Positions 20,691-30,950 are shown, numbered from the stretch's first letter. The stretch: 40,747 bases of DNA from Nemertoderma westbladi (GCA_032718475.1 JAUCBJ010006652.1:1-40747); one strand, 5' to 3'. A program made the numbers and translations. The notes: a model not told the origin generated them from the letters alone.

Positions 20691-21006
20691 AATAAGAAAA
20701 ATTATTAAGAATGATCACATAGTAACAAATTCAGTTAACGCAAAGTGGATAAATTAATACTTTCCTATTATAATTACAGTTTACTACATACAGTAACTGT
20801 ATGTATAACAAAGAAAATATATACAGAGAAATGAATCACAAGCTAATATCTTGTACTTACATACATATCTTACAAAAAAAATAGTATAATTCACTTGTCT
20901 ACAGTATCCAAAAACACAGGAGTGGATGGATATGGGTACATAACAATTTAATATATTTTAAATATCCCTGTTTCTTCCCTCACGAGTCCGTTAAGCAAGG
21001 AGGAGA

Positions 21007-21012
21007 TTTATT
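21007..21012 (-). terminator. Possible poly-A signal of the CASC3 gene
   Basis: AATAAA on the minus strand lies about 12 bases after the CASC3 stop. Use of this signal would give an extremely short 3' UTR; an ATTAAA near 20947-20952 is an alternative. Confidence 0.3.
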
Positions 21013-21023
21013 GATCTTTTAAA

Positions 21024-23987
21024 TTAACCAATATTATATTCTAATTCTGGCGGAGGTCTAATGGGCACCGCTTTGGAGCGCCGACGTGTCGCTTCCTGAC
21101 CGGCCGTGAGGGGAAGCGCGCTAGGTGGTAGAGTGACCTGGCTGAGTGTAGTTGGAGTCAAATAGCTAATTGGTTGAAGGGGTTCATTGGATAGTTGTGA
21201 GGGATGGTATATGATTGGATGACGGGGTTCATTGGGAAGATGAGGGGGTTGGTAGCTGATTGGTTGACGGGGCACATTGGAATGTGGTGGTGGCTGGTAA
21301 GGGGAGGGTTGTAAGGTTTCAATGGGGGGCTGGAGAAGTGGTTTAGGATTAGGCGGGGCATTTGTTTTAGCTAATTGATAGTAGGGCGTATAGGGGCTGA
21401 TAGGTGGTTGGCTGAATGGCGGGTTGTCGAGGGGAATAGGCCTACCAGTTCCGTCACCGTTCCACTGGAGTAGGACGGGATGGGGATTAGTCGATGGCAA
21501 ATCGACGGGATCCACTTGATGAACCCTGTGGGGTTGTTGGTTGTCTGGTGGTATCTGTTGATTCGTTGCCATTGACATTGCAGCCGCATATAGCTGCTGC
21601 TGTAATTGTGCCGCAGCCGCCGCATTAATCAGTTGGGTAGTTGATGGATGGAGGTTGGAAAATACAGCAGCTAAATTACCCGATAGCTGAGAGGGGATGG
21701 GAGCAGAAGTCTGTGATTGAATGGGAGCAGAGATATGGGAAGGAGTGGGGACACGTAACTGGGGGGATATGGGAGCAGAAAGCTGCGAAGGAGTAGGAGT
21801 AGGTAGCTTGGGGGGAGATATATATCTGCTGTTGGGGATCCCTGACTGAGGATTAACCGCCACTAGAGGAACATTGTCATGGTGTTGGGAGTACACTGAA
21901 GGATGGGCTAAAGACTCCCGGGTATACACTGATGGTTGATACACATTGGCAGCTACACGCAGTCCAGGTTGCTGGGAATGTCGCTCTATGTACTGCGGAG
22001 TGTTAGGCTGGGATAAGAGGGCTGGGGCATTGTAGTAGACCGACCCGCTGTCACGAGAAAGCTGGTCCGGCACTGAACAGATACTTGGGTTCCCTTCAAC
22101 CTGACTCGGAGGTTGAAATTGGGACACCGATAAATTGGAGATAAATTCTAATTGGCCAAAGGGGGGTGGGCTTCGCGCCTGACGCTGCCTAGAGTAACGC
22201 TTATCAGTTCTTTGGATATCTCTAGGTGTATTCGTCTCAGTGGCAGACGATGTTGGGGCGAATGCAGCGTAGGGTGGTGGCCCAGACGGTGCGAGGAAGG
22301 TAGACTCTAAGATCGGATCAGTATGGACTGAGCTCCGTGACCTACCTGAGGCCCTCTTAGTCCGGTCTGAGTCCCGCTGCGTTTGGGTTCGGTCAACAAT
22401 GTAATCCCAGGATAGATTGGCATCATTTTCATCAGAGTTATCATTGTCAAAGTTCTCCAGCCCAAATCGTCTAGAATTTGCCTGGTATGATTCTGGCTGC
22501 TCCCCATAGTAATCAGGTTCCGAATCTGGACTCCTTCTGTGTCCTACCCTATGATCATCTAGGGCACCACCTACCCTCATTACCGCCAGAGTACTGCTAC
22601 TAGCACGACCACGTCCCCGCATTCTGAACGCAACTGGGGCAGAAAACTGTGTGTTAATAAACTCCCGATGGAGGGGTTCACCTGGTGGGGAGGCTGTCCC
22701 TGGAACCCCCTCAGGAGACGTTTTTTTCGACCAGTTAGAGGTAGAGTGTGGCAACTGGCTCCTCTCCACCGAAGTATCAGCATTTTTGGAATCTGGGGCT
22801 GCCTTATACCCACTAGATGAGCACTTCTTCCTTGGGTGGTCGTCTCTGCCTCTGAGAGATTCTGATACAGGATTTGACTCTGTAACATTAACTAACTCAT
22901 CATGCGTGGATGACTGTCCTCTTCGCCCAGAGACATGCCTAACTATGGAAGGCCGATTATTTAAAGAAGGCCGATTATGTAATGAAGGCTGATTATCCAC
23001 AGAAAGCTGACTGTCTACAGATGAATGATGACGACTCGGTACAGAATGACTCATATCCACAGCTCTTGGTTGTCTGTCTGAAGATTCTCTAATCGCATCC
23101 ATGGATTTGTTCTCAGGAGCTGCCCTTTCGCTTTCAGTAGCACTTTTACTGACACTTAGAGAAGGGAAGTCATCCTCATACTGTGATGAGCTTCTTTGTC
23201 TAGTTTGATGCCGATTTGAACGCAGAGTGGTCTGTGACAATCCACTATATTGCGAATCGTTCCCAGTGCGCCCACGCTGGTTTCCTTTACGATCCCTGCC
23301 CCGCTCCTCAGCAATCTCTCGTCGACGCCTCGCTACATCTCTCGCTGTCGGACATCGCTTTTCCTCCCGAATATTCCAACCATATTTAGCTACGATCTCC
23401 TTAGTGGACAGAGGCGTTTGTTCTTTCTCATCATACAAGTCATGTTCCCACCTATCGGAATCGATTCTATTATTCTTCCACTTATCATCCTGAACCGTAT
23501 TATCAGATCCAGTGGCTTCCTTGACAGAACGAACATCATGTTGATAATAATAGCCGCCTTTGGGTATATAAGCAGGGTTCCTCCTGTCCTTTTCTATAGC
23601 CACTGGAGTGTCATCAATAGAGGAATCAGAATCATTTGACCCGGATTCACAATCACTACTATTATCAACTTCCCTAGTATCACTAACTACAGGGACTGGT
23701 AAATTTAATGCAGTACTGGTAACCTTTTTAACAATACTGGGATCTAAAGAATCATTTACAACACAAACGGTTCTCCCTCGTCTATAATCACTATCATCAA
23801 TGTTACCCTTCTCATCTTCAGAGTCACCTTCACCAATAACCTCCTCTTCTTCTTCTGTTTCGTAGTCTCCATCATCAGGATCTACAATAGAAGTACAGGT
23901 AGGCATACAAGAAATATTTTTTACTGTTATTTGAATCTTCTCTATTGGTGGAATTTGGTCGTCATCAAAATCAAATCCACTGTCCAT
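21024..23987 (-). CDS. CASC3: CASC3 / MLN51 / Barentsz, exon-junction-complex protein, intronless
   Basis: CASC3/Barentsz is a peripheral core subunit of the exon junction complex; it clamps eIF4A3 on RNA and acts in mRNA localisation and nonsense-mediated decay. The 987-residue protein has the conserved Btz/SELOR domain at about 136-210: NPAYIPKGGYYYQHD (137-151), DDKW (167-170), SDRWEHDLYDEKEQTP (177-192) and IVAKYGWNIREEKR (198-211). The aromatic and acidic residues of this block wrap eIF4A3 in known structures. A long acidic N-terminus precedes it, with EEEEEV at 45-50 and a Ser/Asp run at 109-125. A basic Arg/Ser region (214-260) follows. The long C-terminal half is Pro/Gln/Ser-rich and probably disordered, with short repeats around SQLSAPI and around RQPISYQPP. 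It is longer than vertebrate CASC3, about 700 residues, mainly in that tail. The start ATG has A at -3 and G at +4. The whole coding region lacks introns, suggesting a retrogene or intron loss; no frameshift or stop interrupts it. Confidence 0.9.
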   Translation of the reverse strand: MDSGFDFDDDQIPPIEKIQITVKNISCMPTCTSIVDPDDGDYETEEEEEVIGEGDSEDEKGNIDDSDYRRGRTVCVVNDSLDPSIVKKVTSTALNLPVPVVSDTREVDNSSDCESGSNDSDSSIDDTPVAIEKDRRNPAYIPKGGYYYQHDVRSVKEATGSDNTVQDDKWKNNRIDSDRWEHDLYDEKEQTPLSTKEIVAKYGWNIREEKRCPTARDVARRRREIAEERGRDRKGNQRGRTGNDSQYSGLSQTTLRSNRHQTRQRSSSQYEDDFPSLSVSKSATESERAAPENKSMDAIRESSDRQPRAVDMSHSVPSRHHSSVDSQLSVDNQPSLHNRPSLNNRPSIVRHVSGRRGQSSTHDELVNVTESNPVSESLRGRDDHPRKKCSSSGYKAAPDSKNADTSVERSQLPHSTSNWSKKTSPEGVPGTASPPGEPLHREFINTQFSAPVAFRMRGRGRASSSTLAVMRVGGALDDHRVGHRRSPDSEPDYYGEQPESYQANSRRFGLENFDNDNSDENDANLSWDYIVDRTQTQRDSDRTKRASGRSRSSVHTDPILESTFLAPSGPPPYAAFAPTSSATETNTPRDIQRTDKRYSRQRQARSPPPFGQLEFISNLSVSQFQPPSQVEGNPSICSVPDQLSRDSGSVYYNAPALLSQPNTPQYIERHSQQPGLRVAANVYQPSVYTRESLAHPSVYSQHHDNVPLVAVNPQSGIPNSRYISPPKLPTPTPSQLSAPISPQLRVPTPSHISAPIQSQTSAPIPSQLSGNLAAVFSNLHPSTTQLINAAAAAQLQQQLYAAAMSMATNQQIPPDNQQPHRVHQVDPVDLPSTNPHPVLLQWNGDGTGRPIPLDNPPFSQPPISPYTPYYQLAKTNAPPNPKPLLQPPIETLQPSPYQPPPHSNVPRQPISYQPPHLPNEPRHPIIYHPSQLSNEPLQPISYLTPTTLSQVTLPPSALPLTAGQEATRRRSKAVPIRPPPELEYNIG

Positions 23988-24780
23988 ATTGTGAGATTTC
24001 AGTGCTGGTGATATTTTATAGTACCAGCAGATTATTTATAAATAATTACCGTTATATCTGTATAGGGCATAGGCTATCAGGCTATAACTGGACAAATACA
24101 AGTCACTAGGCCTATCAGAGATTATAAATCATGTAGTCTGTCTGTTGGTCTATACAGCTATGTATATATATATATATAATATATGTAGTACCGGTACCAG
24201 ATACTGACAGACTGATATAGCCAACTATACAGCTATAGGCCTAGGCCTTATCATTAATTGTACATTTATTTATATGTTGCTGTGTTGTAGCTGTATTTGT
24301 ATTTGTAGCATTGTAGCATAAGTAGGTGTATTTGTTTGTAGCTGTTGTAGCTGGATGAAACAGATTCTACAGACTGACAGACAGACTGACTGACAGATTT
24401 TCTCTAAGCGGGATTTAGTAATCACTGAATCTAGAATCAACCTAACTAAGACTGAAAGTGGGCTCAAATCAATTTGGTACATACAGACATAGAATACCGA
24501 TACCACCATAATGCCATAAAGCACCCCCTCATTATTTTACTTGGCTATCTCTGTATCTTGGGTACTTAAATGGCTTGGTTATTTGGATGTTTTGTAAGTA
24601 CTGACTGGGATATTGGTTTGTTTTTTATGTTAGGGTTTATTGGTCAGAGATAAACCATAATTATACAGTAATTTAACCATAACCCTAATCTGCTAATAGG
24701 CTGATACAGTGATAGGCCTGGCTTTGTTGTTGCGAGATCATCGCGCACCTGAAATTTGCTCGTCGTGTATAACAGTATAA
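23988..24780. other. CASC3 upstream region and noncoding sequence
   Basis: The CASC3 promoter and 5' UTR should lie in the first few hundred bases. Visible features are a TA microsatellite at about 24160-24187, CCGGTACCGG at about 24191-24204, CTGACAGACAGACTGACTG at about 24372-24392 and AGGCCTAGGCC at about 24236. No gene is supported. Confidence 0.35.
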
Positions 24781-24934
24781 TCCATACAAAATCGCGCAGC
24801 TCATGGCTGCATGGCATGGGGGCATGCCATGCATAGCAGCATAGACCAGGCAGCCAGGCCCCAGACTGGAATCCATACACTTTGCGCCGGATTAATCCGG
24901 CGCACTTTAGAATAAAAGCGCGCCAAATTGGCGC

Positions 24935-25130
24935 GCGGCGCGCCCGAAAATCAAGAAGTGCGCCGGTAATGGCGCGTGGCGCGCTCTAAAATCAAGAAGC
25001 GCGCCGGTAATGGCGCATGGCGCGCTCTAAAATCAAGAAGCGCGCCAGTATTGGCGCGCGGCGCGCTCTCAAATCAGCAAACGCGCCGAGTTCGGCACGC
25101 TGCGCCCCCGAAAATCAAGACTGGCACCGA
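24935..25130 (+). repeat. GC-rich tandem array, left
   Basis: Units of about 41 bp with CTCTAAAATCAAGAAGCGCG and GGTAATGGCGCG words differ by a few bases. Apparent Ala/Arg-rich ORFs through the array (24976-25281) are produced by the repeat. Confidence 0.8.
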
Positions 25131-26570
25131 TTTGTTGAGAAGCATCAAAATTTGCATGTATTGCTTAAAAAATTTCGGCTCGCTTCGCTCGCCTTTTTGC
25201 CTTCATTCAGTTTCTTCAACCCTGTCACTCTGTCAGCCTGTTGCTATTCCTTCTGTTCTTCATATTCACAGATTAACTTAAGCTATGGCTGTATGGGTTA
25301 CCGGTAAGGCTATATGAGTACACTGCAGGCACACTGCACTGTACTATGCTGTCTGCAGTTAGTACTGTAGTTGGCGGTAGGCTTATCAGCTATCTGTCTA
25401 TAGCACTGTAGCAAGCAGCTGAGCAGGGGTAACACTTTTCTAGTTTAATAGTTTAATAGTTAAAAGGGTGATACGGAAAGTGTATATACTTTTAGCACCC
25501 ATAATTCACAAATATATCACAATAATAAAGTACTGTTAAATTAGTTTGAGACAATATACCGGTATTTTGTTTTACGTAGAGTAAGTAAGAAAAGAGGCAA
25601 GTAAAATATATTATACTGGCACATTTAAAGCATGCAATACAGTTAGTTACTATGGAAATACGTCTGTCCGGATTGAATATAAATAGGGCAATAGTACACA
25701 GTATGCATGACACATGTAAATCGTAGTGTAGTGTAAAACACGGGCTGAATAAAATCATTTATAAAAAAAAGTTGCATCAACAGCTCAAAATAAAATAAGG
25801 TAGAGTGACGCTAGACAGTGTAACGACTAACGAGTAAAAGGAAGCATTAAAATAATTAAGATTGGCAAACATATTACAAAAGATATTTATATATATATAT
25901 ACACACTGTTAAATGAGTAAATAAATAAAATAGTCATAATCACTGTATGTATGTACATGTACAGTGATTATATTCACCTGCGGTACTGTTTGTATAATAA
26001 AATAAATGCATCTGACAATAGCATTGTCCAATTTGTAATGACACGTACACTTTCGATTTTTTAGAATAGCATGAACTTGAACCATGGTAAAAATTAGTTG
26101 TGTATCACAAGTGACAAAATGATAAGTGATATAAAAAGATAGATAGCCTAAAAGGATTAAGAAACGATAAAAATAATTCTCTCCACTCAAAAATTGCTAA
26201 TATTCACATAATTACATTTCATACAAATTAAATCTTAAATAAAATAAATGTTGATATTTGGATGGCGATGGTTAATTAAATTAATTAATTATTATACGGT
26301 ACTACCACCAGGATGGGGAAAATTTCAATGGCAAATTCTTATAGTGTTCGTTTAGCCTTGACTTGAATGTGTTTAGAGTCGGCGATGAAACAACAGATTC
26401 TGTAGAGGTATAGCCTCTAGACTCAGAAGGTTTCTCGCTTTACTTTTTCTATTAGGCCTACCGGCACCGGTACCGGTAGCCTACTATTTGCTAATAGTAC
26501 CATACCGTACTGCATGCTGAATGCATTCAACTGTTCAATTCAATTTAAATGAAATGTTTGCAACACGAAA
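25131..26570. other. Interior of the GC-array element, noncoding
   Basis: No protein family is recognised. TCGGCTCGCTTCGCTCGCC occurs at about 25173-25191. The rest is AT-rich with TACTGTA and ACCGGTA words and a short TA microsatellite at about 25888-25900. Confidence 0.35.
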
Positions 26571-26584
26571 TTATTCCCTTTGCA

Positions 26585-26773
26585 GCTTGGAGCTGATCGA
26601 TCAGCTGAAGATACCTGTATTCTCCTTCAGCCTTTCTTGATATTTGGCCAGGAACCTGGGCGCGGCGGGCGGCGCAGTGTGTTACACATTTGCTTAGAAA
26701 GATTAGGGCCTACAGAATTATGGATTGAGTCAGTGCATGATGCCGTTGATGCCGATGCCTTTGAAATTGTATA
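26585..26773 (+). other. Possible terminal exon or chance ORF
   Basis: A good splice acceptor, TTATTCCCTTTGCAG, ends at about 26584 and is followed by an open frame of about 62 codons ending in TAA at 26771-26773, with the C-terminus VHDAVDADAFEIV. I recognise no family and see no upstream exon. The 14-base word ATAAGGCTGTAAGG at its stop also occurs near 38492 and 39099, so the segment may belong to a repeat. Confidence 0.2.
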
Positions 26774-26814
26774 AGGCTGTAAGGGTAGGCAGAGAGACGA
26801 GCAGCGCTCTTCAA

Positions 26815-27000
26815 AATTTCCTTGACGCTCGGCGCGCTTCAAAATTTCCTTGACGAAATTTTGTCGGCACGCGGCGGCGAACATCAAAATTGCATCGGCG
26901 CGCGGCGCTCATCAAAATTGTGTCGGCGCGCGGCGCACATTAAGATTGCGTCGGCGCGTGGCGCTCATCAAAATTTCGTCGGCGCGCTATCCGGCGCACT
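26815..27000 (+). repeat. GC-rich tandem array, right
   Basis: Five or six diverged units of about 28-35 bp alternate ATCAAAATT and TCGGCGCGCGGCGC words. They are similar to the left array in inverted orientation. Confidence 0.8.
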
Positions 27001-27055
27001 TTTTGGATGGATTCCATACAGGGCCAGGCCTATCTCAAAAAATCGCGCAGCTCAT

Positions 27056-28640
27056 ACCGTACTGTCATAAGAACAATTTTACATTCCGGTTCCTTTTTTA
27101 CAAGTTTGAGCGTTTCAAAGCTCTGGCAACCTCAAAAGTTGCCACATATCAGCATATGGCAGTATGGCAATGATTATTGCCAAATCTGGCAACTTGGCAT
27201 TATAGGCCTACCGGTACTGCATTCTGGTCCGCGTCCGGCGACCGAGGTACCGGTACCCAAAATTGCAGATTGTAGTATAATCTGATAATGCTGTAATGCA
27301 GTAATGTACAGATGTAATAGCAATAGGCAGATAGGTATAATTAGATCAGTAGATACAGAAATATATATGTTCTTTGCCCACTATCAGACTACTGGACTAG
27401 GGCCTATTGCCTATAGCATATAGACTGATAGCTGGATAGATGTTTGAATATTTATAAATTACAACATTGTAAAATGTAAATCAGCCATCAGTCCGAATTT
27501 CAGGTCTGCCAGTCGTATTAGTGTTGTCCTTGGGCACAACGCACAACATAATTTATTATAACCATATGCTACCGGCTGACCGGTAAAGCTTACTCGCTAA
27601 ATCACTTGCCACTCGCTGCCCTAGCCTGCTAGCCCTGTACATTATTGCTGTATTGACACCAATAACTTGTGAAATAAGTTGACTTCTAACTGTCTAAACA
27701 CTAAAGGAAAAGCCTTATTTTATTAGGCCTAGTCTGTTAGTGAACGCTGTTAAAAAATATGATATGCGCCAAACAGCCAATCATTACAGCATTAACATAG
27801 GCCTACTGTATTCAGGTATTATTATTATCTGATTATTTACTGTGTGGTATGAATTTTAAGAGCACAGGGCAAGGGCAGGGTGCAGGGCACTAATAACACG
27901 TTTTTAAAACGGTATAAAAAAAACTGGCCTCTTTTGAAACAGGCCTTTGCGCAGGCATGTTACTGTGTGTGTTAGGCCGTATAGGCCTATATACAGTTGG
28001 GTATTCTCAGCGAGATTTGGTTTCCTCATGAAACCAAATCTGGTTTCACTCTTACTCTAAATTGAAACCAAATCTGGTTTCCTTTGAGATCTCAGGACAT
28101 CAAAGGATGCCCGACTTTGTTACTGGGATATGAGTGACATGTATCTGAGAAGTCAATTGCCTAACAACAAGCACTGGCTGGGAGTTGGTGCTCTTCTATT
28201 TCATGTATTTAGCCCTGACTGCCTGAGGCCATGTTCTCCTGTAGGAAGGTACCTCTGTTTACAGTAGGTACCTAAACTAAGGCTTTGCTTTATATACACC
28301 AGAGTCTTGGGTAGCTAGCTGGCTAGCACAGCATTGCCCAAGGCTAATAATATACCATAGCCAAGGCAGGTTATTAACCTTCAACCCGCACTAGTCCACA
28401 GTCCTTACAGCCTTAATCATTTACTATTATATTCGTATAGGGATAGTTAGTTTTATTGTGTGGCCAAACCTGTTGCTGCCTGGCTGCTGTGTGTTGGTGT
28501 GGAAGTAATTAATGGTGGTCAGAGTAAGGAGGGACAAGAGAGTGGATTTAACAGTTTAATGTGGAATATGGCTATTGATATTAATCTCTATGCTTATATG
28601 GCTGCAGCCCAATATTGCCAGATATTGGTATTGGGTTTTA
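27056..28640. other. Noncoding stretch
   Basis: No gene is supported. At 28015-28090 the word GAAACCAAATCTGGTTTC occurs twice with a third partial copy, forming near-palindromic dyads. GTACCGGTAC and TAGGCCTACC words recur, and TAGCTAGCTGGCTAGC is at about 28312. Confidence 0.4.
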
Positions 28641-28796
28641 GTTAACTTCCCAGGTACCTGGCAGCCTGGACAAACGACAACAGGACATATGTTCCGCGGG
28701 ACTGTATGTTCCCGGACTTTATGTTCCCAAAAAATGTGGGAACATTTTTGTCCGAAAGTAATAATGCAAACATAATGTCCGGAAACATATAATAAA

Positions 28797-29611
28797 TAGG
28801 GTTCGACCGGAGCTATTTTTTTTGCCGGAGCCGGGTACCGGACCGGAGCAACCTAAAAGTGCCGGGGCCGGAGCCGGACCGGAGCAACATTGTTTGTTAT
28901 TTAACCTTGACACTTGAATTTGCCGGGGGGGGGGGGGCAGGGGGGGCTCTTTACTGCTTTACATAATCAATTAACGGATATCTATCTGTCTATCTAGTGC
29001 GGCAGTACGGTAGTAATAGCATAGATCTACAGACTGACAGACCTATACCTGTATAGGCCTACTGAGTACTGATATAATATAATCTATATTCTATATACGG
29101 TCATTCGGGTACTGCGACTGCCTGACAGCTGGACAGCCTGGCCGATGTACTAGCTAACTGGCAGACTGGATTGGAATGGAACTAATTCTGTTACTGCAGT
29201 ACTGGTAACAATTAAAGTTAGGTCTTGTAGTCTTGGGTAAGTGGAAGACTGTCAGTCGTCAGACTCATACTGTCATAGGCCTACAGCTGAGCTGTACAGC
29301 GAAAGACAGTCAGACAACAGGACAATGCAACAGCAATAGGCAGATAGGCCTACAGCCTACCACCTACGGCCATACCGTAGGCCTAATACATCGGCAGTAC
29401 AGTCTGCCAGTCAGCCAGTAGACGTTGATAAGTTCGCAGACGGACGTCCGGTGTCTGGCTGTATGTTTGCCTTGCCTATCCATGTAGCTATGCATCGTGC
29501 AGCACAAATACTTTTTGCCGGAGCTCCTGCACCTAATTTGACCGGAGCCGGACCGGAGCCGGACATGCCAAGTCCGGCCGGAGCCGGAGCCGGAGCTCCG
29601 GTCGAACCCTA
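28797..29611. mobile_element. hAT-like non-autonomous transposon, 815 bp, exact 8-bp target duplication
   Basis: TAGGGTTCGACCGGAGC (28797-28813) and its exact reverse complement (29595-29611) are the terminal inverted repeats. The flanks carry an identical 8-bp duplication ATAATAAA (28789-28796 and 29612-29619), the length made by hAT transposases. Both subterminal regions contain clusters of GCCGGAGCCGGACCGGAGC-type words in inverted orientation (about 28825-28890 and 29515-29600), as in other hAT elements with repeated transposase-binding sites. The interior has a 13-base G run (28925-28937) and no transposase ORF. Confidence 0.85.
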
Positions 29612-29649
29612 ATAATAAATAGGTAATCATAATATTAGGGTGTAAACGT

Positions 29650-30187
29650 TAAACAGACAGTGATGCAGACAGTGGTGCAGACACCTGGTGCGGACAGTGG
29701 TGCAGTCACCTGGTGCGGACAGTGGTGCAGACACCTGGTGCTGGTACGGACAGTGGTGCAGACACTGGTGCAGACAGTGGTGCAAACTGTCAAACAGTGG
29801 TGCATGGTGCAGACACTGGTGCAGACAGTAGTGCAGACACTGGTGCAGACAGTGGTGCAGACAGTGGTGCAGACAGTGGTGCAGACAGTGGTGCAGACAG
29901 TGGTGCAGGTGGCAGGCAGTGGTGCAGGCAGTGGTGCAGACACCTGGTGCGGACAGTGGTGCAGACAGTGGTGCAGGCAGTGGTGCAGACACCTGGTGCA
30001 GACAGTGGTGCAGACACTGGTGCAGACGGTGGTGCAGGCAGTGGTGCAGACTCCTGGTGCGGACAGTGGTGCAGACAGTGGTGCAGGCAGTGGTGCAGAC
30101 ACCTGGTGCAGACAGTGGTGCAGACACCTGGTACGGACAGTGGTGCAGACACTGGTGCAGACATTGGTGCAGACAGTGACTGAGTGG
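29650..30187 (+). repeat. 12-bp minisatellite, left part
   Basis: More than forty copies of GTGCAGACAGTG and variants (GTGCAGACACTG, GTGCAGGCAGTG, GTGCAGACACCTG with GTGCGGACAGTG) form a long array with higher-order units. Because the unit is a multiple of three, both strands stay open in several frames; the apparent Cys/Thr- or Ser/Ala/Pro-rich proteins are artefacts. The array continues at 39622-39738, separated by an insertion. Confidence 0.9.
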
Positions 30188-30204
30188 CAGTCAGTGAGAA
30201 GTCA

Positions 30205-30275
30205 AAAATTGGACTTCAAGTCCAATTTTAGACTTCAAGTCCAATTTTGGACTCCAAAGTCCAATATTGGACTTT
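30205..30275. repeat. Subterminal AAGTCCAATNTTGGACTT palindromes, left
   Basis: Four alternating TTGGACTT and AAGTCCAA blocks produce overlapping palindromes, the clearest AAAGTCCAATATTGGACTTT at about 30256-30275. The same motif is repeated near the right end. Confidence 0.8.
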
Positions 30276-30304
30276 AGTACAACTCCAAGTGTACCCATGC
30301 TGCC

Positions 30305-30308
30305 ATAC
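30305..30308 (+). other. Target-site duplication ATAC of the LTR element
   Basis: ATAC directly precedes the 5' LTR and directly follows the 3' LTR (37828-37831). Four-bp duplications fit Ty3/gypsy integrases. Confidence 0.85.
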
Positions 30309-30773
30309 TGTGGTGATCAGCAGCAAGGACATACAAAATATGAAACACAAAAATATCAAATTACAAAAAACGTTATAAATAATATAACGCCATCTAGGGA
30401 AGTTTACAGGAAACAACAAAATTGCGCTAGAATAATCCTGACCGCTGATTGGAGGATAACAAAGAGGGATAGATAGGTAGGATAATACCGGTTAGTAAGT
30501 AATATATCAAGAGATGGTCAGTACAATACAGTACCTACAGTAGTAGTTTAGATTCGTGTTTCTTTTTGGATGTCTGACATCTGACTGTCTGACGTATGTA
30601 CAGATGTATTTCAGTATTTTGATTTATCTGTTTTGATTAGATGAACTAACAAACTAATCGTTTTAGCCAGCCTGCCAGTTAACGGCAGATTTTCTTCAGG
30701 GAAACCAGAAAAACTAAGTGGTAGATTGCCACGGAACCCGGGTTCGACCTTATCCTGTTATCCAGCTTTCACA
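30309..30773 (+). repeat. 5' LTR
   Basis: 465 bp with TGT...ACA ends. A TATA-like TTATAAATAATATA lies at about 30372, some 60 bases into the LTR, and may be the promoter core. No difference from the 3' LTR was seen on reading. Confidence 0.93.
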
Positions 30774-30775
30774 TT

Positions 30776-30793
30776 TGGGGGCTTGTCCGGGAG
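30776..30793 (+). promoter_or_regulatory. Primer-binding site, tRNA-Pro type
   Basis: TGGGGGCTTGTCCGGGAG begins two bases after the 5' LTR. It is complementary to the 3' end of tRNA-Pro, with one G:U-compatible change and a last-base mismatch. tRNA-Pro priming is best known from some retroviruses. Confidence 0.8.
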
Positions 30794-30950
30794 GATTTTT
30801 TTTCTTCCTGGTTGCTGGTGCTGGTTATAGACTTGTTACTTGTACCGTCAGACCGTTGGGCGTAGATATCGATTGTTGGTTATCGGTAAACTGGCTGACT
30901 TTGGACTTGTACCGGTAATATCAAGCATTCAGGCAGTCCACAGTCAGGGT

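Larger units (their letters stand above)
24868..27020. mobile_element. Candidate 2.1-kb transposon bracketed by inverted GC-rich arrays
   Basis: The left side (24884-25130) begins with the perfect palindrome GCGCCGGATTAATCCGGCGC (24884-24903). About four units of roughly 41 bp follow, built from GGCGCGC, TCTAAAATCAAGAAGCGCGCC and GGTAATGGCGCG words. The right side (about 26805-27000) has units of about 32 bp with ATCAAAATTG, TCGGCGCGCGGCGCTC and CTTGACG, which read like the reverse complement of the left ones, and ends TATCCGGCGCACTTT. AATCCATAC (left) and ATTCCATAC (right) flank the block as an imperfect 9-bp direct repeat. Outside this, AAAATCGCGCAGCTCAT is repeated directly at 24788-24804 and 27039-27055. 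No transposase is recognised in between. Confidence 0.5.

Noticed and set aside
24976-25281. Basic Ala/Arg/Ser-rich ORFs
   Set aside because: They follow the GC-rich tandem array and degenerate immediately outside it.
26822-27173. ORFs with repeated Ile-Ala-Ser-Ala-Arg-Gly-Ala-His
   Set aside because: Translation of the right GC-rich array; overlapping frames show the same repeat.
29627-30277. Long ORFs on both strands, Cys/Thr/Ser/Pro-rich or Val/Gln/Thr-rich
   Set aside because: They are produced by the 12-bp minisatellite, which keeps all non-stop frames open; no non-repeat coding sequence is attached.
30840-30950. Upstream extension of gag-pol to 30840
   Set aside because: The frame is open but position 30840 is TTG, not ATG; the first in-frame ATG is at 30951.
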